A stretch of 36,282 bases of DNA, from positions 1 to 36,282 of the forward strand of contig CALHNS010000099.1 in assembly GCA_938035125.1 (NCBI GenBank). The letters are read 5' to 3'. Positions 15,003-23,109 of this stretch are shown one piece after another. Under the pieces are notes generated by a model. The model searched no databases, was not told the origin of the DNA, and worked only from the letters and a program-made list of their open reading frames with translations. Made by a program: the position numbers and the translations under genes. Positions within the stretch are counted from its first letter, which is position 1. Each line of letters begins with the position of its first letter. This stretch comes from an uncultured Granulosicoccaceae bacterium (lineage in GTDB: Bacteria; Pseudomonadota; Gammaproteobacteria; Granulosicoccales; Granulosicoccaceae).

Positions 15003-17660
15003 TTAGGTATCCTTGCTTATGGCAGCCAATACTTTATCGGGGGTGGCCGGTAAGTTCGTTACTCGTGCACCGCTGGCGTGGTAAATGGCGTTAAGAATGG
15101 CAGGCGCTGTGGGAATTAGCACGTGTTCACCTAATCCCTTTGCCCCAAACGGCCCATGCGGGTCGGCAACTTCCACCAAAATGGATTCTATGGGAGGAAT
15201 ATCACCAATGGTGGGAATTAAGTAGTCGTGTAAATTTTCGGTGCGCCCGGGAATGAACGATTCCATTAATGCTAAGCCGATACCCTGCGCTACCCCACCT
15301 TGAATTTGCCCTTCAATTAACACAGGGTTTATGGCCTTTCCCACATCGTGGGCGGCAACAAAATTCAATAACGTAACCTGTCCGGTTTCTATATCAACAC
15401 AAAGCTCTGCTAATTGGGCAGCGTAACCGTACACGGCATAAGGTACGCCCTGCCCGTTTTCATCTAAAGGTAAAGTGGGTGGATCATAGGTTTCACTTAC
15501 TTGAACCACATAACCATCGCCATCAACCGGTAAATCTGACCAGCTTGGTGTATTACCCAACCGCAGCATTTTTTTACGTAACGCAGCACCTGCAAGCTTT
15601 GCTGCATTGCCCGATACGAACGTTTGCCGGGACGCAGAGGTTTTACCTGCATCCGGGGTGATATCGGTATCGCTGCTGATTAGGCGAATATCTGCTAAAT
15701 CGACACCACACGCATCACTGAAAATTTGTGCAATGACTGTGTTTGCACCTTGGCCGATATCCACAGCACCTTGGTGAAGGCACACCACACCATCAGCGTT
15801 AACACCTGCTTTTATGGTGGACGGATTAGGTAAAGAGGTGTTGCCGCAGCCATACCAACCGCTGGCAATACCCACCCCAAAACGTTGATGGGAGTGTTCA
15901 GCAATAGCGTTTTTATTCGCCAATGTGGCGCGCTTGTTTGCATCTGTCCAAGCCTTTTCTAATGCATTCAAACATTCGCTTATACCAACCGCGCCATCAA
16001 ATACTTGGCCTGTAATTGTTGGCTCACCGTTACGCAGCGCATTGTGTAATCGAAACGCTAAACGATCCATACCCACTTGATTGGCTAAGTCATCAAATGC
16101 GATTTCTTGTGCAATTGCAGCTTGCGGCACACCAAAACCACGAAACGCACCGCTGGGGGCACAGTGTGTGTACACCGCTTGAGTTCGCGCACGATAATGA
16201 GCAATACGATAAGGGCCTGATGCGTGAATGGGTACGCGATTCGCAACGGTTGGCCCCCACGACGCATAAGCTCCGGTATTAAACACACCGTCAAAATGAG
16301 CAGCGGTGACTTTCCCGTGTTCATCACAACCAAACTGCACTTGAATAGAGGCTGGGTGCCGCTTGGTGGTGGATTGCATCGATTCACGACGCGAAAAGGT
16401 AACCCGAACGGGCTGCTTAAGATGCCAAGCGGCTAAGGCAACTAATGGCTGCCATGAGATATCCAGCTTCGATCCAAATCCGCCACCTGTGGCGGTAGAC
16501 ACCATTTGAACATCCTTAGCATCGATGCCTAATATGCTGGCGATGCTGTCTCGGTTCATGTAAGGCGCTTGCGTACAACCGTATAAGCTGATTCGGTTAC
16601 CCTGACGAATGGCATAACCTGCTTCAGGCTCTAAATAGGCGTGCTCAACAAAACCCGTTTCAATGTGTACAGTAGCTGTGTGAGAGGCTGCCTTCAGTGC
16701 ACTTTTTGCATCTCCACATTGCACAAACCCCTCGCACATCACGTTGTGTTCACTGTTCTCGTGTAATCGCTTTACTGTGGGTTGCATGGCTTCTTCAGGT
16801 GTTAACACAGCCTCTAACGCATTAAAACTCACCGGAAAACTATCGGGGTTAAAGGCGTGCATCACACCAGCATCCCCCACCACGGCAGCAACCGGTTCAC
16901 CTTTAAATCGGCATTCACTTTCAGCGAAAACGGGTTGATCGAAAAACGGCGGAATCACCCCAAATTGATTAACACCTGGAATATCGTTATGGGTAAAAAC
17001 CGCATGAACGCCTTCTGTGTTCGCTACAAAGGCATCGATATCACCAAATGAGAAACTTGCTCGATGATAGGGCGAACGAATCACTTTAAGTACTAACGCA
17101 TTTTCAGGCGCTACGTCATCGGCAAACTGTTCTGCACCTGTTACTTTTGGGTATCCATCAACGCGCATCGGAGACCCGCCAACACGAGCATTGTTGTTTG
17201 TGGTTAAGGCTTCTGTGTTGCAAACGGCTGCCAATATTTTTCGATACCCTGTGCATCGACAGAGAACACCGCCTAAGGCATCTTTCGCTGCTTGTTCGCA
17301 AGGTGTTTTGTTTTCCCGAAGTAATGGCGTAGCGGCCACCAACAAACCCGGTGTGCAAATACCGCATTGTGCCGCACCATGCATTAAAAACGAATTCGCC
17401 AAGCGCTGAGTCACAGCTTCTGTTTGCATAAGCCCAGATAAAGTATCAATTCGTTTACCCGCAACTTGTCCAATCGGTACCAAACACGCACACACCGCAT
17501 CACCATTGAGTAATACCGTACACAGGCCACAATCTCCGGCATTACACCCAACTTTAACGTCACGACACTGCGCGTGTTCTCTTAAGGCATCACTTAAACG
17601 ATGGGTTGCAGGTAGTTCTAAAACGATGTTTGCACCGTTAAGCTCAAATTCAATGCCCAT
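15003..17660 (-). CDS. Molybdenum hydroxylase: fused 2Fe-2S and molybdopterin subunits
   Basis: 885 residues, xanthine dehydrogenase family. Residues 1-150 are the small subunit with both 2Fe-2S sites: Cys39, Cys44, Cys47, Cys59, then Cys99, Cys102, Cys134, Cys136. From about 165 on it is the molybdopterin-binding large subunit, with GGGFGSK, GAFRGFG, QGAVDIGQG and, near the end, GAKGLGE, whose Glu is the catalytic base. It would hydroxylate an N-heteroaromatic ring with water as oxygen donor, plausibly nicotinate to 6-hydroxynicotinate. FAD comes from the next gene upstream. The Fe-S/Mo fusion with a separate FAD protein differs from E. barkeri nicotinate dehydrogenase, which has four separate subunits. 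Confidence 0.9.
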   Translation of the reverse strand: MGIEFELNGANIVLELPATHRLSDALREHAQCRDVKVGCNAGDCGLCTVLLNGDAVCACLVPIGQVAGKRIDTLSGLMQTEAVTQRLANSFLMHGAAQCGICTPGLLVAATPLLRENKTPCEQAAKDALGGVLCRCTGYRKILAAVCNTEALTTNNNARVGGSPMRVDGYPKVTGAEQFADDVAPENALVLKVIRSPYHRASFSFGDIDAFVANTEGVHAVFTHNDIPGVNQFGVIPPFFDQPVFAESECRFKGEPVAAVVGDAGVMHAFNPDSFPVSFNALEAVLTPEEAMQPTVKRLHENSEHNVMCEGFVQCGDAKSALKAASHTATVHIETGFVEHAYLEPEAGYAIRQGNRISLYGCTQAPYMNRDSIASILGIDAKDVQMVSTATGGGFGSKLDISWQPLVALAAWHLKQPVRVTFSRRESMQSTTKRHPASIQVQFGCDEHGKVTAAHFDGVFNTGAYASWGPTVANRVPIHASGPYRIAHYRARTQAVYTHCAPSGAFRGFGVPQAAIAQEIAFDDLANQVGMDRLAFRLHNALRNGEPTITGQVFDGAVGISECLNALEKAWTDANKRATLANKNAIAEHSHQRFGVGIASGWYGCGNTSLPNPSTIKAGVNADGVVCLHQGAVDIGQGANTVIAQIFSDACGVDLADIRLISSDTDITPDAGKTSASRQTFVSGNAAKLAGAALRKKMLRLGNTPSWSDLPVDGDGYVVQVSETYDPPTLPLDENGQGVPYAVYGYAAQLAELCVDIETGQVTLLNFVAAHDVGKAINPVLIEGQIQGGVAQGIGLALMESFIPGRTENLHDYLIPTIGDIPPIESILVEVADPHGPFGAKGLGEHVLIPTAPAILNAIYHASGARVTNLPATPDKVLAAISKDT

Positions 17661-17683
17661 GTGGAATGCTCATGCTGTATGCC

Positions 17684-18544
17684 TCATGGATGCACACTCG
17701 ATATTGAAAGACATTGCTGGATAACTGACAAGAGCGTGCGCTGCAACACGGCACGTACCACGGTGAGTCGATAATCCGCTGTTCCTCGAACATCATCAAT
17801 GGGAGAGAGTTCATTAAACGGATACGATTGAATCAGCGCCTGCACCGCTTGTTGCTCAGTGGCGGTGTTTATGGCCAATCCATTAAGCGCAGTTTCTAAA
17901 TCAAAGAGCCGCTGGGCGATGGGCGAACACGAACCAACTGCTAATGCGCAGCGGTTGATATGCCCTTGTTCGTTGGTACTAATATGCACCGCTAACATTG
18001 CAATGGATATCACCAAATACGATCGTGCGCCTAACTTAGTGAATGCACTGCGTTCGGTATTTAAAGGCGCTGGAACATAAATGGCTGTAACCAATTCATC
18101 GGGTTTTCGCTGTGTTGTACGCACACCGGTTATAAAATTTTGCAAAGCGATTCGGCGCGTGCCACCGGCGTGTTGTAATTCAACGGATGCATCTAATGCC
18201 AGCAAGGTTGGCACACCATCAGCAGCTGGCGAAGGTTCGCAAATGTTTCCCACAAGCGTTGCCCGGTTTTGTATTTGCACTGAACCCACATCCCGGGCGG
18301 CCGCTTTTATCGCATTGAAGGCGGGCGGTAAGTCAGCTTGTAGTAGTTCTGTCCAAGTGGCAGCAGCGCCAATACGCCATTCGTTGCCAATTAATGTAAT
18401 GCCTTTTAATTCGCTTAGTTGGGTAACATCAATAGCGTGTGCAGGTGCAGCCCCGTCTTGTAAAGCAGGATAAAAATCGGTGCCACCTGCGATAACCGGT
18501 AACGGGTTGTTAGCCAGTTGCTTAAGTGCAAGCGCTAGGCTCAC
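17684..18544 (-). CDS. Molybdenum hydroxylase FAD-binding subunit
   Basis: 286 residues, matching the medium (CoxM/XdhB-like) subunit. The FAD pyrophosphate loop reads VIAGGTDFYP near residue 18, and the second FAD contact is TLVGNICEPSPAADG near residue 97. A CO-dehydrogenase flavoprotein C-terminal domain follows. It starts with GTG at 18542-18544, overlapping the stop of the upstream DUF1185 gene by four bases (GTGA), and ends 23 bases before the Fe-S/Mo subunit. It should carry electrons from the 2Fe-2S clusters to the external acceptor. Confidence 0.9.
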   Translation of the reverse strand: MSLALALKQLANNPLPVIAGGTDFYPALQDGAAPAHAIDVTQLSELKGITLIGNEWRIGAAATWTELLQADLPPAFNAIKAAARDVGSVQIQNRATLVGNICEPSPAADGVPTLLALDASVELQHAGGTRRIALQNFITGVRTTQRKPDELVTAIYVPAPLNTERSAFTKLGARSYLVISIAMLAVHISTNEQGHINRCALAVGSCSPIAQRLFDLETALNGLAINTATEQQAVQALIQSYPFNELSPIDDVRGTADYRLTVVRAVLQRTLLSVIQQCLSISSVHP

Positions 18545-19128
18545 CGCAGCCCATCCTTTCCCTCAGCCTCATCGTGTGTTAACCCACCCACGCGAGGCAA
18601 CGGCCTACCAGAATCGGTAACCGCTACGGCAACCATGATTTCATTGGCGCGAGGCGCATCGGTTATGTATACCTCCATTCCATCAAAATGAGACCGTACA
18701 TAAGCCGCCTCTTTATGCCCCAAAGGCACGTCGAGCACTTGGCCCATAGAACCCATTTTTTTACTCGAAGCAACCAAGGCTGCCCCTTTTTCAACCGCTG
18801 CACGTAATGGCTTTCCAAGCCTTGGGTGCAGTATGGCGGCGGCATGTTCAAGCTCACCGTTTTCACCCACCATGGCTGATTTGCCATAACTTTGTGCATC
18901 ACTGGGCTCTATACCTAATGCCTCAACGGCACGACGCCCTAATAAATCCCCCAGCTCTTCACCGATGACCATCAAGGTTTCAAGATCTTCTGAAAATTTT
19001 CCGGCGTAAGGATTTTCTATAACCGCAACGGCTGCTGCACGTCGTGTCGGCGGCACGATGGCTTGCCCCATTTCTTTATGCGTTTCATCTAAAAACACAC
19101 AAATTTTTCGAATTTTTGCTTGGCTCAT
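18541..19128 (-). CDS. DUF1185 (AA_synth) family protein, copy B
   Basis: 195 residues from ATG 19126-19128. AGGAG sits 7-8 bases upstream, and the codon overlaps the UPF0280 stop as ATGA. Family marks: ENPYAG, GKSAMVGENGELEHAA, a Lys-rich KKMGSMGQVLD, YVRSHFD, DAPRANE and a final VGGL...G.DGLR. The fold of this family is known from structural genomics, but to my knowledge its reaction is not; the name 'amino acid synthesis' is not evidence of function. A paralogue (19999-20595) lies in the same operon, so the two probably form a complex or act on successive intermediates. Confidence 0.85.
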   Translation of the reverse strand: MSQAKIRKICVFLDETHKEMGQAIVPPTRRAAAVAVIENPYAGKFSEDLETLMVIGEELGDLLGRRAVEALGIEPSDAQSYGKSAMVGENGELEHAAAILHPRLGKPLRAAVEKGAALVASSKKMGSMGQVLDVPLGHKEAAYVRSHFDGMEVYITDAPRANEIMVAVAVTDSGRPLPRVGGLTHDEAEGKDGLR

Positions 19129-20048
19129 GCCCATTCTCCTATACACGCTTGATGACCTTGACAACTGATAAAAACGCCAGCCAGAGTCGATTCTGTCATG
19201 AGTTGCCGTGCTTCGTTTAACCCATTTTGCACGGCCTGTTCTCGAAGACGCTTGGGAAGTTCAGACACCGCTACCGTAACCTGCGTGTGGCTTAAATCAG
19301 AATCGGGCTGCAATTCATTAGCAGGTATTCGTTTTACATAACGCGTATCAGTTTCAGCACAGGATAACTGCACAGCGTTGGCAATTAACGTGGCAGCAAC
19401 ATCGGCCGCTGCCGCGGTGGGCGCCAATACCGTTACTGCATCGGCAATGCCTAAGCTGTAACTGCGCCCAGTCCACCCACTGGTGGCAATTCCCCCAACC
19501 CCATCGTTTGAACGTAAAGTGATAGTGGCAGCCTGTGTCGCGTTGTTTTGACACACAGCAATGGAGCTTTGTGCACCGGGGGACAACCACAATGCGATAT
19601 CCCCTCCATTGTTTACCATCAGTCGCCTAGCTTTTGGTGCCGCCTGCTGCATGCCTTGAACTAAAAAATCAGCTACCGCCCCAGCAACGGCTGCCATGGG
19701 TGTAACAAACCGGTTTGCATGAGGCAAACACGCACGCCACATCGAGTTAGCGACCACTCCTTCGGGTGGGTTACCACGTTGATTGACATTCGATGTTAAG
19801 GGTGTTCGTAACAACGGTAGCTCACATACCAAAGCCTCTAACAAACCATCAAAGCTATGTTGCGCCGCATTATGCGCGGCTGCGATGGTGGATTTATCGG
19901 CATCAACATCAATGAGCACATCAATGGGCCCGTAGTGCAGGTGCAAACGTTCATTAGGCAAAATGGCCACTGCGGGCGACCACGCACTTGATACGGGTTT
20001 AGCGCAGGCCGTCAACACCAGCAATCTCTGAGGCTTTAAGCCCACCAA
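19125..20048 (-). CDS. UPF0280-family protein (ApbE-like fold)
   Basis: Up to 307 residues. It matches UPF0280 as I recall it: RLHLHYGPIDVLIDVD near the start, NPPEGVVANSMW, TPMAAVAGAVADF, and LMVNNGGDIALWL, which resembles the NIGG/D region of ApbE flavin transferases. The start is uncertain: the longest form begins with TTG at 20048 inside the upstream DUF1185 gene (50-base overlap), and GTG or TTG codons near 20018 or later are equally possible. Its stop overlaps the next ATG. UPF0280 has no proven activity. The ApbE relationship and the neighbouring Hnr homologue make a flavin-attachment role worth testing. Confidence 0.8.
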   Translation of the reverse strand: MVGLKPQRLLVLTACAKPVSSAWSPAVAILPNERLHLHYGPIDVLIDVDADKSTIAAAHNAAQHSFDGLLEALVCELPLLRTPLTSNVNQRGNPPEGVVANSMWRACLPHANRFVTPMAAVAGAVADFLVQGMQQAAPKARRLMVNNGGDIALWLSPGAQSSIAVCQNNATQAATITLRSNDGVGGIATSGWTGRSYSLGIADAVTVLAPTAAAADVAATLIANAVQLSCAETDTRYVKRIPANELQPDSDLSHTQVTVAVSELPKRLREQAVQNGLNEARQLMTESTLAGVFISCQGHQACIGEWA

Positions 20049-20595
20049 CGCGCTCGTGCACCCGTGCCCCTGTGCTCATGACCAACGCTAACAACAATTC
20101 ATTGGCGCGTGGTGCATCATTAATTCCTACCGTTACCGTATCAAAATGGCTTCGAACATAAGAGGCATTTATGTGGGTAAGTGGAATATCCAACTGAGCT
20201 CCTGGGCTACCCACTTTTTTTGTTGACGGCACGATGGCTTTGGAATCACCGAGTAGCTCGCGCATGGCATAGCCACCGGGTACATGCCAAAGCGCGCCGT
20301 GTTCAACTTCGCCCGCCCCTCCCACGATGGCCCCTTTGCCAAAACCTTGCACTTCATTTGGCCCGCCCAGTTCATCAATCAGCCGCTGAGCCATCGCTAA
20401 ACCAAGCGGTTTTAGCGATTCCATATAGCCTTCAATTTCTGGCACATAGTGCCCCGCAAACGGGTTGGTGATTACTGCCACACAGGCGCCCTTTTTCAAC
20501 GGTTTTGCAGCTATCGGGCCGCCTTCGTGGAAAATCTCTTCCACCGAGCACTTGAGCTTTCTCAATTCGATATCTTTGGGAAGCGATGTGAGCAT
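19999..20595 (-). CDS. DUF1185 (AA_synth) family protein, copy A
   Basis: 198 residues from ATG 20593-20595, first gene of the leftward operon. It shares with copy B the pattern NPFAG, GKGAIVGGAGEVEHGA, KKVGSPGAQLD, YVRSHFD, DAPRANE and VGGL...GVDGLR, so the two are clear paralogues with divergent N-terminal thirds. The longer leader here (MLTSLPKDIELRKLKCSVEEIFHE) has no counterpart in copy B. Its promoter must lie in the 98 bases shared with the divergent enamidase gene. Function unknown; the operon suggests a step in N-heterocycle breakdown. Confidence 0.85.
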   Translation of the reverse strand: MLTSLPKDIELRKLKCSVEEIFHEGGPIAAKPLKKGACVAVITNPFAGHYVPEIEGYMESLKPLGLAMAQRLIDELGGPNEVQGFGKGAIVGGAGEVEHGALWHVPGGYAMRELLGDSKAIVPSTKKVGSPGAQLDIPLTHINASYVRSHFDTVTVGINDAPRANELLLALVMSTGARVHERVGGLKASEIAGVDGLR

Positions 20596-20693
20596 ATTTG
20601 CGTTTCGTTTATTGTTCGTGTTCGAATAGCTGTATTGAAACCCTTGATAGCCCTTGGGTCAACCTTTTTCTATTTCAAACGCGAACGGCGAAG

Positions 20694-21872
20694 ATGAGCA
20701 CAACACAACATAAATTAGTGGTAAAAAACATCGGGCGCATGCTGTCGGGTAAATTAGAAGAACCCTTGATCGATGGCAATTGCATCATCGCCATCGACGG
20801 TAAAATCACAGACATCGGTTACGCGAAAGATTTAGATACCGATCTTGCTACCACTGAAATTGATGCCAACGATGTGTGGGTAGCGCCAGGCTTAATCGAC
20901 AGCCACGTACACCCTGTCATTGGCGACTACACACCAAGACAACAACAAATCCATTGGATAGATTCCTGCTTGCACGGCGGGGTTACCACCATGATCTCCG
21001 CAGGGGAGGTGCATTTACCCGGTAGGCCCAAAGACATTGTGGGCTTAAAAGCAATGGCCATCGCCTCACAGCGTTGGTATGAAAACTTCCGCCCCAGTGG
21101 TGTAAAAATGCACGCAGGCGCGCCAGTGCTTGAAGAAGGCATGGAAGAAAACGATTTTAAAGAGCTGGCGGATGCGGGGGTAAAGCTTCTAGGTGAAGTA
21201 GGTTTAGGCTCGGTAAAAGCAGGCGAAACTGCGGCTCAGATGGTTAAGTGGGCGCGTAAGTACGGCATACAATCCACCATTCATACCGGTGGGCCATCCA
21301 TCCCGGGTTCAGGGTTAATTGATAAAGATGTGGTACTGGAGGCTGACGCCGATATTATCGGTCACATAAACGGCGGGCACACGGCACTGCCCGATGATCA
21401 AATTATGTGTTTGTGTGAAGGTTGCCAGCGCGGCATCGAGATTGTGCACAACGGCAACGAACGTGCAGGTTTATTGGCCATGCGCACAGCCTTTGAATTA
21501 GAACAATCTGAACGCGTCATTCTAGGCACAGACTCACCAGCTGGTTCTGGTGTGCAGCCTTTAGGCATATTGCGCATGATTGCCATGTTATCTAGCTTAG
21601 GCAACGTACCGGCGGAAATTGCCTTTTGCTTTGCAACAGGCAATACCGCTCGCATGCGCGAATTAGATACCGGTTTGTTAGAAGTGGGTATGTCGGCTGA
21701 TTTTATTCTTCTTGATCAGGCTCAACACTCCCCCGGTAAAGACATGCTTGAAAGCATCGAACAAGGTAATTTACCGGGTATTGGCATGACGGTTATTGAT
21801 GGTGAAGTGCGTTCTCACCGCAGTCGCAACACACCACCAGCCACTCGTTTACCAAGCATTGTGGGTGCTTAG
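20694..21872 (+). CDS. ena: Enamidase (amidohydrolase superfamily)
   Basis: 392 residues from ATG 20694. The sequence is strikingly like Eubacterium barkeri enamidase as I remember it: KNIG...SG near the start, LHGGVTTMISAG, PGRPKD, GEVGLG, HTGG.SIPGS, GHINGG, LGTDSPAGSG..PLGILR, and the C-terminal SRNTPPA. Metal-site residues of the amidohydrolase barrel are present: His71 and His73 (HVH), bridging Glu168, His197, His224 and Asp280. The E. barkeri enzyme is a binuclear Fe-Zn protein that opens 1,4,5,6-tetrahydro-6-oxonicotinate to 2-formylglutarate and ammonia. The gene is divergent from the DUF1185-to-Hnr operon, 98 bases apart. Its stop overlaps the convergent dehydrogenase gene. Confidence 0.88.
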   Translation: MSTTQHKLVVKNIGRMLSGKLEEPLIDGNCIIAIDGKITDIGYAKDLDTDLATTEIDANDVWVAPGLIDSHVHPVIGDYTPRQQQIHWIDSCLHGGVTTMISAGEVHLPGRPKDIVGLKAMAIASQRWYENFRPSGVKMHAGAPVLEEGMEENDFKELADAGVKLLGEVGLGSVKAGETAAQMVKWARKYGIQSTIHTGGPSIPGSGLIDKDVVLEADADIIGHINGGHTALPDDQIMCLCEGCQRGIEIVHNGNERAGLLAMRTAFELEQSERVILGTDSPAGSGVQPLGILRMIAMLSSLGNVPAEIAFCFATGNTARMRELDTGLLEVGMSADFILLDQAQHSPGKDMLESIEQGNLPGIGMTVIDGEVRSHRSRNTPPATRLPSIVGA

Positions 21873-22996
21873 TTTTGATGTTGAAAAATTATATGCTCAT
21901 CCAGTTCGGCGACAGATGAGCAGCCCACTTGCGCCATAACCGTGCTGATATCGTCTTCTATTATATCAAACACCTCAGATAAGCCTTTCGCACCCGATGC
22001 GCCAATGGCATACAGAAAAGGACGCCCAAGGAACACAAAATCAGCCCCTCTGGCTAACGCTTTTACAATGGAATCGCCACTACGAACACCGCTATCAATG
22101 AACACGGGAATGTGGCTGGGTAAAGCTGCGCGAACAGCGCTCAATTGATCGATCGGTGCAACGGCACTATCTAACTGCCTACCGCCATGGTTAGATAAGT
22201 ACACCGCATCAGCACCGTATTCCACGGCATGTTGTGCGTTATCTACGGTAGTGATGCCTTTAACAATTAAGTTACCAGACCAAGCATCACGCAAACGTTT
22301 TAAAAACGTAGCATCTAACAAACCGCGTGTAGCGGTTCGCGTAAATGAGGCATCGGCAGGATCGTTGGCAAAGTTTGCAAGTTCTGGTTTGCCTTTAATT
22401 AAGGTGGTTAACGACCATTCTGGGTGCAGTGCTAAATCGATAAACTGGCGAGGGCCAATTTTCAGTGGTGCTTGAAACCCGTTTTTTATATCGCGTGAGC
22501 GACGAGCTACTTTTTGCGCATCCACAGTAAGTATCAAGTTTTTATATCCTGCAAGCTTTGCCCGTTCCACAAGCTTCATGGCTTCATCAATAGAGGGGCC
22601 AACATAAAGCTGAAACCAGGCATTATCTGGTGCCCATTGGCACATATCTTCTAACGATGCAGAAGCGGCTGTGGAAACCCCAATGGGCACCTGACGAGCA
22701 ACAGCGGCTTCTGCCAATAATTTATCAGCACCGTGCCATGACAACGCACACATGCCCATTGGGGCTATGCCAAACGGCAGCGCAAATTGTTGACCCAATA
22801 CCGTTGCGGATAAATCACGGTGATTGATGTCTTTAAACGATCGAGGTAGCAGCCGTATGTCGCGAAAGCGCTGCGCATTATTGGCTGCAGCGGTTTCTTC
22901 TCCTGCCGCCCCATCGATGTAATCGAACATGAGTCGAGGCATACGGCGTTTAGCGCGAGCACGGGCATCGGCAATGGAATGTATGGGTCTTCGCAT
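21869..22996 (-). CDS. FMN-dependent 2-hydroxyacid dehydrogenase (LldD-like)
   Basis: 375 residues from ATG 22994-22996; a TTG extension to 23029 is less likely. Member of the lactate dehydrogenase / glycolate oxidase / mandelate dehydrogenase family: YIDGAAGEE, PFGIAPMGM, QLYV, LTVDA, and the active-site stretch YLSNHGGRQLD with the catalytic His, followed by DSGVRSG for FMN phosphate. The substrate could be L-lactate or another 2-hydroxyacid. It converges on the enamidase gene with a four-base stop overlap. A part in the heterocycle pathway is possible but not shown. Confidence 0.88.
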   Translation of the reverse strand: MRRPIHSIADARARAKRRMPRLMFDYIDGAAGEETAAANNAQRFRDIRLLPRSFKDINHRDLSATVLGQQFALPFGIAPMGMCALSWHGADKLLAEAAVARQVPIGVSTAASASLEDMCQWAPDNAWFQLYVGPSIDEAMKLVERAKLAGYKNLILTVDAQKVARRSRDIKNGFQAPLKIGPRQFIDLALHPEWSLTTLIKGKPELANFANDPADASFTRTATRGLLDATFLKRLRDAWSGNLIVKGITTVDNAQHAVEYGADAVYLSNHGGRQLDSAVAPIDQLSAVRAALPSHIPVFIDSGVRSGDSIVKALARGADFVFLGRPFLYAIGASGAKGLSEVFDIIEDDISTVMAQVGCSSVAELDEHIIFQHQN

Positions 22997-23109
22997 GCCA
23001 GTAGTGTACGTGAGGCCGAGTGAAATCAATGCGCAATAATTTTAATATTTGCATCTTAATGGCGTAGCTCGTGCTTTGGACTTAACAGGAACGTTTCTCT
23101 GGAGCCACA

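Noticed and set aside
20596..20693. Regulator-binding palindrome between the DUF1185 and enamidase genes
   Set aside because: TTCGAA and several GTTCG elements occur, but no inverted repeat long enough to claim an operator was found.
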